DNA from: Bradyrhizobium sp. 190
Lineage (GTDB): Bacteria > Pseudomonadota > Alphaproteobacteria > Rhizobiales > Xanthobacteraceae
Length of the DNA stretch: 64,000 nt
Direction of reading: 5' to 3'
Assembly: GCF_023073415.1 (NCBI RefSeq)
Contig: NZ_JADPJL010000012.1
Span: 384,501-448,500 of the forward strand
The notes beneath the pieces were generated by a model. That model had not been told where the DNA came from. It did not search any database and was given only the letters and a program-made list of their open reading frames with translations. Positions 1 to 7,885 of this stretch are shown here, piece after piece; position 1 is the first letter of the stretch, and each line of letters begins with the position of its first letter. A program made the translations under genes and the position numbers.

Positions 1-198
1 GCTTTGAAGCTCGCCGCAGAAAACTCGGAAAAATATGGCTTCCAGTATATCTGCTGCTTGAACGTTGGCTCGCTGCCGCGCGATCACTTCGCTGACTTTG
101 ACATTGAGCCGTTTGTCCGCCTGAGGCTTACGGATAAAGGGCCCGAGGGGCGCTTGCTTGGTAAGCAGCTTCCTCCGCGTGAGAAAAATGCAGCATAA
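1..198 (+). CDS. C-terminal end of a DUF2326-family protein (cut by window edge)
   Basis: The reading frame is open from the first base, so this is the tail of a longer gene starting outside the window. The 65 visible residues include GFQYICCLNVGSLP and end with RLTDKGPEGRLLGKQLPP. I recognise this as the closing part of DUF2326 proteins, which usually finish in a strand reading ..RLTD..P.g.LLG. DUF2326 proteins are large coiled-coil/ATPase-like proteins, often found in three-component ABC-type (ABC-3C) defence modules. The partner genes are not visible here. Family call from sequence resemblance; role inferred. Confidence 0.6.
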   Translation, partial: ALKLAAENSEKYGFQYICCLNVGSLPRDHFADFDIEPFVRLRLTDKGPEGRLLGKQLPPREKNAA

Positions 199-362
199 GC
201 GATGAGACCTGTATCGCAGCCGTTCGGCCCCCGGTGCACTAGGGCACTCCACTTCAAAGCGGCAAAAGAACTGGCAATGATGGGATGGATAATCATCTAT
301 CGCATTGTTACTGAAAGAATATATCGCCAGTTCGAGCGGGAAAAACATAAGGTCTTGCAGCC

Positions 363-1301
363 TTATGAAGGTGGGGTCGGTGCCGAAAAGCCCGTGAAAA
401 GCTTTTGGCCAAGACTTTCAACGATCCCAATGGCCTGTGCTACCTCGTCGGAGGATACACGAACACGGCGTCCTGCTACTGCATCCGGATCAGCCGCCTT
501 ACGAACGTAGTCTTCATCCACCACCCCCATCTTGTGAGCAAGCAGGTGCCGTTTTTCAAACGCCCGAACGATAATGGCCCAAGAGTCTGCGTCCAGGTCA
601 GCAGCAAAATCGAAACTGAAAGTCTCCTGAACTCGCCGCCTCGCGGCAGTGATATTTTGGAAGCGAATGTCGGAGCCTTTTTGAGAACACAACTCGCGCC
701 CGAAGCCATCAAACGCGGATACGATGTTTTCTAGGGCGTCACCGATCAGGTGCTCGCTCAAATCGGTATCCAGGGTCTCTGCGAGGGTAAGCTCCTTTCG
801 CGCGAGTTCGAGATTCTTGATCAAGATATGCAGCGAGTTGTGGGCTCCGCAGTCTGGACACCACCCGAACACGCCGTAAATAGCAAAGTGCAACGTGCAT
901 TTGTCACAAACCACTTTCGTTTCAAGCTGCTTCTCCTGATAGGAGCGAACAGGCGGTAAGGGAGAGTTTTTTACTTTGAGACTGATGCCGATCCCAAATC
1001 CACCTTTTGGCTTGTGATCGAATTCGAGCGACTTCAGGTCCTTTTGAAAGGCGTCTGCGACCTGCCGAAAAACCACTGATTGAGCATATTCAAGTTGGGC
1101 CGGTGTGAAGAATTTGTCATGTTCGGCAGTATGCCCACAGTAAGGGCAGTGACAGGGAGCTGGATCTTTTAGACCCGTGCCAGGTTTGATCTTGAAATAG
1201 CCCAGGCATGAATCAACCGGGCATTCACGGCCGATATACCCGTCCTCGTCGGGTTCAAGCGGAATCGAAAATTGATTCCCGAGTCTTTCTACGTGGCTCA
1301 T
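363..1301 (-). CDS. Hypothetical zinc-ribbon protein with a HEPN-like RxxxxH motif
   Basis: A 312-residue protein with two zinc-ribbon-like clusters. The first is C27, C32 and CHCPYCGH at about 50-56. The second is CDKC at 132-135 with CPDCG at 148-152. The C-terminal third is helical-looking and contains KRHLLAHKMGV, with R251 and H256 in the R-x4-H spacing of HEPN ribonucleases. The HEPN assignment is inference from this motif and the preceding helical stretch. It stands alone on the minus strand, convergent with the DUF2326 end and upstream of the DUF2188 gene. No close family is recognised. The start is the ATG at 1299-1301; the ribosome-binding site is weak. Confidence 0.7.
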   Translation of the reverse strand: MSHVERLGNQFSIPLEPDEDGYIGRECPVDSCLGYFKIKPGTGLKDPAPCHCPYCGHTAEHDKFFTPAQLEYAQSVVFRQVADAFQKDLKSLEFDHKPKGGFGIGISLKVKNSPLPPVRSYQEKQLETKVVCDKCTLHFAIYGVFGWCPDCGAHNSLHILIKNLELARKELTLAETLDTDLSEHLIGDALENIVSAFDGFGRELCSQKGSDIRFQNITAARRRVQETFSFDFAADLDADSWAIIVRAFEKRHLLAHKMGVVDEDYVRKAADPDAVAGRRVRVSSDEVAQAIGIVESLGQKLFTGFSAPTPPS

Positions 1302-1374
1302 GGATTCTCGCTTGTTTCTCCAACGCGTAACAATGCTCTACTTACTCATGGGGTCTCATATAGTGAGAGTCCGC

Positions 1375-1620
1375 TCAACCTTTGGATTCTTTGGGATCCG
1401 CGCTGCGTGGGAAGGTGCGTTCCTCTTGGAATTTCCCGTCCTGCTTCTGGATCTTTACGGAGCCTCCTGCCGCTCCAAGAGCTTTCTCTAGAGCCCCACC
1501 GGCAGTGGCCTCAGCTTTGTTATCAAAGGACTTCACGAGCTTGTTCGTTTTGTCCTGGCGTAGATCCCATGATTCCTTCTTCTCGTTGTAAGAGAGAGTA
1601 GCTTTTGGAAGTTTGGTCAT
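1375..1620 (-). CDS. DUF2188 domain protein
   Basis: An 81-residue protein with the DUF2188 pattern: an aromatic strand (YNEKKESWDLRQDKTNKLV), a helix beginning FDNKAEAT, and a final strand with VKIQKQDGKFQEERTF before DPKES. DUF2188 proteins are small, have no known function, and are common in Rhizobiales. A strong Shine-Dalgarno (AAGGAGGAG on the coding strand) lies about 5 bases before the ATG and fixes the start. It is probably monocistronic. Confidence 0.85.
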   Translation of the reverse strand: MTKLPKATLSYNEKKESWDLRQDKTNKLVKSFDNKAEATAGGALEKALGAAGGSVKIQKQDGKFQEERTFPRSADPKESKG

Positions 1621-1934
1621 CGTTCTCCTCCTTGCTTAGAGCTTAACAATACTCCTTTTCTGGTGTGGTGGCACTCCACCTTTGGCACTACCGACAGTAG
1701 GCGTCCGTCCTCCCAGCCTTGAGAGGAATGTTGGCTGATAAGATTGGGTTGCAAAGGCAGTTGGCTGCCTTGGACGAGGGTGAGTAGCCCGGCCTCATTG
1801 GGAAAACCTTGAGGTAACTATTTGAAAATCTTAGGTTGAATGGCGTGGGATTTCGTACACAGGGCCTCCTGAGAAGCTCAATCCACTAGAATTCGCTTTT
1901 GGCGGGTCCCATATGTTTATGGTAGGATTGGCCC
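1621..1934. other. Intergenic region, nothing recognised
   Basis: This 314-base gap separates the divergent DUF2188 and MNT genes and presumably carries both promoters. I saw no ORF, repeat or RNA gene. Confidence 0.5.
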
Positions 1935-2231
1935 ATGAACCGGATAGCAGCTGTTAAGAAACTTCGTACTTTTTCCACCGCTCTCAAAGAGTATGGGGCA
2001 ACGTCGTTGTACCTGTTCGGCTCGACCGCTCGTAACCAAGCTACGAGCAAAAGTGACCTTGATCTCTTTCTCGACTACGACCCTCGCAGCAAGTTCAATG
2101 CTTTTGACCTGGTAGCCGCCAAGCGGTTGCTCCAGCAAGGCATGGGGGTTGAAGTCGACTTGACCACCCGGAATGGGTTGCACCCCCTGATCCGAAAGAA
2201 GATCGAGTCTGAGGCTACTCGGGTCTTCTAA
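1935..2231 (+). CDS. MNT-type nucleotidyltransferase, antitoxin of a HEPN-MNT pair
   Basis: A 98-residue minimal nucleotidyltransferase. The motif LFGSTARNQATSKSDLDLFL gives the GS...DxD signature (GS at about 31-32, D41 and D43), and a third acidic residue is likely in GVEVDL. In HEPN-MNT toxin-antitoxin systems the MNT protein AMPylates and neutralises the HEPN ribonuclease. Its stop overlaps the next gene's start by one base (TAATG), so the two are translationally coupled. Family call is firm; activity is by analogy. Confidence 0.88.
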   Translation: MNRIAAVKKLRTFSTALKEYGATSLYLFGSTARNQATSKSDLDLFLDYDPRSKFNAFDLVAAKRLLQQGMGVEVDLTTRNGLHPLIRKKIESEATRVF

Positions 2232-2584
2232 TGCCGACACGTACCTCCTTGCTCCGCATCCACGACATGCTGGAAGCCATTCGGGGTATCGAGAAGGCCA
2301 TTAAGGGAAAATCTTTTCGGGACTATCAGCGTTCATGGGTTCTGCGTTCGGCGGTAGAACGCGGCGTAGAAGTGATCTCAGAGGCCAGCCGTCATCTTGA
2401 GCAGAAGCTGAAAACACCCCACAAGGAAGTCCGCTGGAAAGACATCGCCGGCATTGGCAATGTCCTGCGGCATGAGTACCAGCGTGTGGATGGTCAGATT
2501 ATCTGGAAGGCGGTGAAGGATGATCTGCCGCCGCTCAAAGAAGCTCTTTTGGAGATAAAGTCTTCTCTAGAGGAAGACGAATAA
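2231..2584 (+). CDS. HepT-like (DUF86) HEPN toxin
   Basis: A 117-residue all-helical DUF86/HepT-type protein. The motif region reads KDIAGIGNVLRHEYQRVD. The canonical HepT Rx4-6H-x-Y motif normally has RN at the position that is GN here, so His and Tyr are kept but the usual catalytic Arg is absent. An Arg directly before the His (LRHEY) could stand in; I recall GN-x-LRH-x-Y being common in one DUF86 subgroup. Partner of the MNT gene just upstream, and itself overlapping the next gene by one base (TAATG). Predicted ribonuclease toxin by family. Confidence 0.85.
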   Translation: MPTRTSLLRIHDMLEAIRGIEKAIKGKSFRDYQRSWVLRSAVERGVEVISEASRHLEQKLKTPHKEVRWKDIAGIGNVLRHEYQRVDGQIIWKAVKDDLPPLKEALLEIKSSLEEDE

Positions 2585-2871
2585 TGAGCAACGATAAGAA
2601 GGTGACCGTCGGCAGCGGTAACGTGTTCGCAGACCTTGGCTTTGCCAATCCCGAAGAAGAACTCCTCAAGGCAAAACTTGACCGAGAACTTCGCGCCAAG
2701 AGAGCAAGAGCCAAACCGTTCGTGCTGGGCGCTGTGGCCTTTGCGCAGATCAGCGCTGTAGAGGGCATCAAACTGACCCCGGCAATGAAGCGGCGGGCCG
2801 CCAAGGCCGATAAGCAAGGTCTCACCGCTGCCCAACGGCGCCGGGCCATCATCAAGGCGTACAGCAAGTAG
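2584..2871 (+). CDS. Third gene of the MNT-HEPN operon; antitoxin-like small protein
   Basis: A 95-residue basic protein. The N-terminus (GSGNVFADLGFANPEEELL) matches the leader seen before the helix-turn-helix in HigA/COG5606-type antitoxins. No helix-turn-helix follows. The C-terminus, from AFAQISAVEGIKLTP to AIIKAY, instead resembles the short VbhA-like antitoxin helices that carry an S/T-x3-EG inhibitory motif in Fic systems; the match is imperfect, with Ile at the S/T position. It starts in a TAATG overlap with the HEPN gene, so it is probably co-translated. Function unknown; both resemblances are from memory of those families. Confidence 0.7.
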   Translation: MSNDKKVTVGSGNVFADLGFANPEEELLKAKLDRELRAKRARAKPFVLGAVAFAQISAVEGIKLTPAMKRRAAKADKQGLTAAQRRRAIIKAYSK

Positions 2872-3129
2872 GCGAAAGGTCTGATGAGCTATAGGAAGCG
2901 CGTTTCTATAGCTCACGCGTATTGTCCTGCGCTTCAAACCGGCAAAAGAACCGGCAATAGAAAGGGCAGGGGGCGTGCCTAAGATTTTGTTTTCTTGAAC
3001 ATCTGAAGGGAAAACGAACCGGCAAATCCGGCTTGGGGAGGGCGTGCCAGTCTACCAAGAGCTCGGCGGCGAGCGATAATCCACGTTGAGTCCCAGGTGG
3101 GAGGGTCGTCAAGAGGGGTTGCCTAATTG

Positions 3130-3145
3130 TGTGACGTATGTCACA
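3130..3145. promoter_or_regulatory. CRP/FNR-like palindrome TGTGA-N6-TCACA
   Basis: A perfect TGTGA-N6-TCACA palindrome in a gap with no gene close downstream. It matches the CRP-family consensus, but chance or an orphaned site left by deletion is equally possible. Confidence 0.35.
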
Positions 3146-3170
3146 TTGGGGGGTATCTAAGCTACTGATT

Positions 3171-3191
3171 TAGCACAAGTTCTAGCACAAG
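3171..3191 (+). repeat. Paired direct repeat TAGCACAAG, possible integrase arm sites
   Basis: TAGCACAAG occurs twice, start to start 12 bases apart, about 60 bases before the truncated initiator-tRNA fragment. Short direct repeats at this distance from a tRNA core are typical of tyrosine-integrase arm sites. No integrase gene is present, so this is inference. Confidence 0.4.
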
Positions 3192-3250
3192 AATATTTTT
3201 GGTACGGAATTCTGTTTAAATATCAATCAACTATCTGGATCGCTATCCGT

Positions 3251-3295
3251 CTCATAACCTGAAGGTCATAGGTTCAAATCCTATCCCCGCAACCA
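3251..3295 (+). other. 3' half of an initiator tRNA-Met gene, attachment-site-like remnant
   Basis: The segment folds as the 3' half of a tRNA: anticodon loop CTCATAA (anticodon CAT), 3' anticodon stem CCTGA, variable loop AGGTC, T-arm ATAGG-TTCAAAT-CCTAT, acceptor strand CCCCGCA, discriminator A, CCA. This is the alphaproteobacterial initiator tRNA-Met pattern. The 5' side is missing: the base run before the loop does not pair and there is no TGCGGGG acceptor strand. Homology starting exactly in the anticodon loop is what integration into a tRNA 3' end leaves behind. Confidence 0.8.
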
Positions 3296-3301
3296 AGTTT
3301 T

Positions 3302-3336
3302 AAGCCCTTGAGAACGTTTCGTTTTCGAGGGCTTTT
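3302..3336 (+). terminator. Rho-independent terminator after the tRNA fragment
   Basis: AAGCCCTTGA pairs with a downstream CGAGGGCTT and is followed by TTTT. It directly follows the tRNA CCA end, so it was probably captured with the tRNA 3' end as its native terminator. Confidence 0.65.
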
Positions 3337-3572
3337 TGCTGCGCTAAACTTGGCTGGAAATTTCGCTCGTGGAAGCGCCGTGGAAGCGGCAGGAGGAAAG
3401 TCGCAGCGTAGAATCGGCGCGGGCAGACGCGGCGTAATGACTCGATTGTGATCGCTGGTCGATGGGTTTGCGCCGCAACTCACTTCAACAGCGCGCGTTT
3501 CGGAGACCGCGTGCGAGCAAAAACCGAACACTCACCTCCGTCGAACATTCCGCCGTGCATGCACAGAAGTGG

Positions 3573-3622
3573 TTTGTCTGTGGAACAGGAGGTCGGTGGT
3601 TCGAGCCCACCCAACTGTACCA
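3573..3622 (+). other. Second tRNA 3' half, attachment-site-like remnant
   Basis: Anticodon stem-loop TTTGT-CTGTGGA-ACAGG, variable AGGTC, T-arm GGTGG-TTCGAGC-CCACC, acceptor CAACTGT, A, CCA. Spacing puts GTG (His) at the anticodon, but the acceptor strand and A discriminator do not fit a standard tRNA-His, so the identity is unresolved. No D-arm or 5' acceptor strand is found upstream, so the gene is incomplete. Pairs of TAGCTACC repeats follow downstream. Confidence 0.65.
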
Positions 3623-3670
3623 ACGAAATCAAGCAGTTAGGGCTAATCCGCGAAAATCCGAAAGCTGCCT

Positions 3671-3689
3671 TAGCTACCATATAGCTACC
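3671..3689 (+). repeat. Paired direct repeat TAGCTACC, possible integrase arm sites
   Basis: TAGCTACC occurs twice, 11 bases start to start, about 50 bases beyond the second tRNA fragment. The arrangement mirrors the TAGCACAAG pair beside the first fragment. No integrase is present. The rest of the gap between the two tRNA pieces and the SNF2 gene shows no credible coding. Confidence 0.4.
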
Positions 3690-3988
3690 GTGACACCTGC
3701 TAATGCTTGGTCCTCAGCGGGTCCGCTTGCTTGACCAACCGTTGCCAACAGCCCTGCAGGTAATCGTCGCAGATTTGTTCCCCCTGCAGTGGTAGCTCTT
3801 TGCCCGCGGCCATCGGTGGCGCTCGGGTCACTTGCCGACCGTGGCCACGCGCGTGCCTGACGCATTTCTCATTTTGATCTGTCATCGCGGACGCCCATGG
3901 GTTGTCTTTGGGGACCCGCGAAAGTGGGGCTTGCAGGCGGACAAATCCGACGGCACTCTTAAATTTATCAGGCAGGGTTTGGCGTGTA

Positions 3989-6900
3989 ATGTCGTCGGGG
4001 CGGGGGCTACAAACCAAGATATTGCGACGCGCCCGGTCACCCGGCGAATACGCGGTCTATCGCGCGGCGCTGGAGTGGGGGCTCACCGATCCTATCGTGA
4101 TCGAAAGCCGAGACGATTTTAAATCCGAGACCCGTTGGAAGGATCGGCTGGAGCCCTTTCATCATCAGGTCCAAAATCTCATCACCTTCTGCCGCCGATT
4201 GCCAGTGACTTTGCTTGCGGACGACGTCGGCCTCGGCAAGACGATTTCGGCCGGGCTCGTCGCAAGCGAGCTGATTGCGCGCAATCGCGTCGCCAAAATC
4301 CTCATCGTCGCGCCAAAACTGCTCGGCCCCCAATGGAAGGACGAACTGGAATCCAAATTCGATATTCGGGGTGAGGTGGTCACCGGAAGCAAGCTCGCCT
4401 CGGTCAAGCCTGCCGACGTCGGCGCAGTCATCACGACCTACCATTCGGCTCGCGCGCATCTCGACAAGATACCCGACGACCGCTTCGACATGCTGGTGTT
4501 GGATGAGGCGCATAAGCTGCGTAATCTCTACGGAGTCGATCCTACGCCGCAAGTCGCCAAGGTCTTCATCGCACGCTGCAGCAACGCCGCTTTCGTTACG
4601 TGCTGATGCTCACCGCGACGCCAATCCAAAACAGGCTATGGGATCTCTACTCGCTGGTCGACCTGCTCACCGTCGCGCGGGGACACGAAAATCCCTTCGG
4701 CAGCGAGGGTGCGTTCACCCGCCGCTTCATCGCCGACAAACGCGAAACCGCGCGCGTTCTAAAACCCGACGCGCGGGAAGATTTCCGCAAGATCGTGTAT
4801 GGCTACATGTCGCGCGTGCGTCGAGGCGACGCCAATCTGGATTTTCCTGAGCGCAAGATTCAACTGCACAAGGTCGCACCGTCGTCGGAGGAGCTTGAGC
4901 TCATCAACGCCATTGCTAAGCCCATTCAGAAGCTCAATCGCCTTTCGCAAATTAGCATCCTACAGGCGCTGACCAGCAGCCCGCACGCGCTCATGGCGCA
5001 GCTCCAAACGATGGCTCGCAATAAGACCGTACCTATGGAGTTAGCGGCAACCGTGCAGGCTATCGTAGTGCCCATGCGAACGAGCGCGAAGCTTGAGGGC
5101 CTCCGGCAACTCGTCGAAATGCTGCAGCAGCAGAATCCGACTGGCTGGCGCATGGTGGTGTTCACGGGGCGGCGCGAGACCCAGACAACCATTCAGAGTT
5201 TTCTTGAAGGGCTCGGCCTCAAGGTCGGCATCATCAACGGGTCGTCCGGCCAGCGGAACCAGGACACCATCGCCAGGTTTCGCGCCGATCCCCCCGAGAT
5301 ACGAGCCATCGTCTCGACCGAGGCCGGTTCGGAGGGCGTCAATCTCCAGATTGCCAACGTGCTGATCAATTTCGATTTGCCTTGGAATCCGATGATCGTC
5401 GAACAGCGCATCGGTCGAGTTCAGCGCTTGGGCTCCGAGCACAAGAATGTTGTCATCTACAACGTCATGTTGGCCGGCACGTTTGAGGAATACATCGTCG
5501 GTCGTCTGATGACCAAACTTCAGATGGCGACGGACGCCATCGGCGATATTGAATCGCTACTTGAGGCATCAGGGGTCGGCGATGGCGAGGAGGGCGCCGG
5601 CTTCGACGAGAAGATCCGCGAGCTTGTGGTCGCCGCCCTTGCCGGACGCGACATGGCGGCGGCCGCTGAAAAGATTGCGCGCAGCATCGACGCGGCCAAG
5701 AAAACCCTCGAAGAGGAAAAGGCCAACATCGACATCACGCTCGGCGCGATGGACGGTTACGAATATGTCGGGCCGCAGACCCCGACGCTCGAAAAAGTTC
5801 GCCCTTCGATGGAGTTCGAGCCCTTCGTTCGCGCGGCATTCGCCAATCTTGGTGGCACGATCAGTGAGGTCGCGCCCGGTGTCCTACGCGTCACCATCAA
5901 GGGAGCACCGGAGTATGTCCGGTTCCGCGAAGATGCTGGCGTCGATTACGCCAAGGCACCGCTTTACCATCCAGGAAGCCCGTCGTTCCTACGACTCGTC
6001 GACCGGGTGACGGCTTCGGGCCTTCATCAGGTGCATGACGCCGATGACGAACCGCGGCGGAAGCTGGAGGAATTGGCGTGCGGCTGGGTGGCGGATTTCG
6101 GTGGTAATCTACTCAAAGTCACCGTGCTTGGTGCGCAACGGCGTTTTGAGGGAAATGCCACTGCCCGCGTACGCGCGACGACAGGTCACGACAGTTACGA
6201 GCGCATTGTAACCATCGACTGCAAACCATCCGACGAAGTTCAAGCGGCGACGGCACTCGACTCACTGCCCGAACTACTGCAGCAGCCTGAAATGGTCGGT
6301 GCGGACGCTGCCCGTATCCTAGACGAAGCGCTCCGTGATCCGAACGTTGTCGAATTCAGCCGCTTCTACCTCGAACGGCGCGAGAACGAATTGCGCGCCG
6401 CCGGAAGCGACGTCCGCAAACGCAAGAAGCTTGAAGACGATTTCACGCCGCGGATCGATGCCACTCTTGTTGCTTTAGACGGACAGGTTAGCCGGCGCGC
6501 CAACCTCATGGTGAGCTATCAATTGGAAGGCGCGTCTTATGAGAGCGAGCTCGTCATCTCGCCCTCCGACGGTCGCATCGAGTCGGCGCCCGCACTGGAG
6601 CAGTGCGCGCTGGCGCACCTCATTGTGCCAGCCGACTGCCTCGCCACCTGCGCATTATCCGGCACTCGCGCCATGAAGCACCGGCTTGCTCGCTCTGAAG
6701 TGAGCGGCCGCTATGCCTTGCCAGAACATCTTCTCCGCTGCTCGCTGTCTGGAAAGCCAATGCTCGTCGATGAGGCCGGTATGTCCGATATCACGAATGC
6801 CGTTGTCGATCGGACGTTGCTAAAGAAATGCGCCATCAGCGGCCGCAAGGGAGAGCCGGCGCATTTCGGAACATGCGCCTTCACAAAGGCCGACGTGCTG

Positions 6901-7542
6901 AAGGAGCAGCTCGGACAAAGCGAGATTTCAGGCAGACCTTATCGGCTGGACCAGGAGGCTATCTCTGCATTTTCCGGTACGCGCGGACACGCTCAGGAAT
7001 TTGTGCGGTGTCAGGAAACAAGACGGTTGTTGCTGCCTCGTGAAGCCGAACGTTGCGCCAAGACCGGCAAGATCGTCGCTCCCGACGTGCTTCGACCCTG
7101 CGCCGTCTCGGGCGGGCGCGTGTTGCCCAACGAACTCCGCGCGTCGTCGGTCAGTGGCAAGCGCGTTCTGCCAGAACACCTAGTCAGCAGCAGCGTTTCA
7201 GATGCCGTGTTCCTGGAAGAGGAAGGGGTGCGGTCGGCCTACGGTAAATTCTGTGCGCCCGTCGAGGCCAAGCGGTGCCAGTGGAGTAGCGCAGCGACGC
7301 ACCCCGACGACATTCGTACGTGCGCGCTGCTTGGCTTAGCCGTGCATTTTCAGTATCTGACCGATGAGTCCAGACGTTTGCAGCCCATGGAAGAGCTACT
7401 TGCCGGCACGCGCCGAACAACGGATGCGCACGATCGATGGGACGGCCTTCATCCCTCGGTCGCGGGCGCGCTAAAGACCTCAAAGTGCAACATCGAAGCC
7501 GGGAAGCTTTCGCCCGATGACGGAATCTCGCGCTTGCTGTAG
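3989..7542 (+). pseudogene. SNF2/DEAD-type helicase with C-terminal 15-residue repeats; one frameshift
   Basis: Two frames join into one SF2 helicase of about 1,180 residues. The first part carries Walker A (LADDVGLGKT) and the DEAH box (LVLDEAHKLRN). It runs out of frame near 4567, and the continuation resumes in another frame with LMLTATPIQNRLWDLYSLVD. The C-terminal helicase lobe has TEAGSEGVNLQ and EQRIGRVQRLG. Restoring one C after GTCTTC would give KVFHRTLQQRRFRYVLMLTA across the break, so a single-base deletion explains it. The last third is a tandem repeat array (listed separately). ATG 3989 is the most likely start; a TTG at 3902 is possible. It heads a defence-type cluster. True decay and sequence error cannot be separated here. 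Confidence 0.8.
6604..7320 (+). repeat. Tandem 15-residue (45-base) coding repeats in the SNF2 helicase
   Basis: Sixteen consecutive units of 15 residues (one of 14) lie end to end and are followed by a partial seventeenth starting CALLG. Clear units include CALSGTRAMKHRLAR, SEVSGRYALPEHLLR, CAISGRKGEPAHFGT, CAKTGKIVAPDVLRP, CAVSGGRVLPNELRA and SSVSGKRVLPEHLVS. Consensus: C/S-x-hydrophobic-S/T-G-K/R-x2-L-P-x2-L-x2. The units differ at DNA level, so this is an old protein repeat and not a recent expansion. A short solenoid or zinc-binding array is possible; I do not recognise the family. Confidence 0.85.
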
Positions 7543-7553
7543 AGGTCAGATCC

Positions 7554-7664
7554 ATGTTCGGCTTAAGAACTCATCACGCGGGCATGCTCTACTCGCTTGC
7601 GGACAAAGCAATCCTCGGTCACATCGCCGTCGTGAAGCGAGATGGTCGTGGCGGTTTTCGCTAA
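7554..7664 (+). CDS. Possible 36-residue small ORF
   Basis: An ATG 12 bases after the SNF2 stop, with GAGGTCAG upstream, opens a 36-codon frame (MFGLRTHHAGMLYSLADK...). No family is recognised and coding is uncertain. The rest of the gap up to the next gene (about 220 bases) shows nothing identifiable. Confidence 0.2.
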   Translation: MFGLRTHHAGMLYSLADKAILGHIAVVKRDGRGGFR

Positions 7665-7885
7665 AGTGCTGATGGCAGAATTGCATAACCTCATCCAGAA
7701 TTCTCGTCGATTTCGGTCACCCCAATCCATTTGAGCGCAAAGATTCTACGCATGAAAAATACTCATTTGTTGGGCATATGATCCGGCCCCTCATTTAGTG
7801 CTATCAATCGTGCTCTGGTAGAAAGAGCCCGGCATTCAGCTCGTTAGGCTTTGCTCATCGTCGGTTTGAGTGCAGTGGAGACCAA

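Noticed and set aside
3130..3145. CRP-like palindrome as a promoter for the TA operon or SNF2 gene
   Set aside because: It lies 260 bases after the TA operon and about 850 bases before the SNF2 gene, so no target can be supported; listed only as a low-confidence site.
3480..3680. Minus-strand frame containing LGGLEPPTSCSTDKP
   Set aside because: This peptide is the reverse reading of the tRNA 3' fragment, a known source of false proteins.
6604..7320. CRISPR-like or recent DNA tandem repeat at the 45-base array
   Set aside because: The period exists only at protein level; the DNA units are diverged and there are no conserved spacers or repeats.
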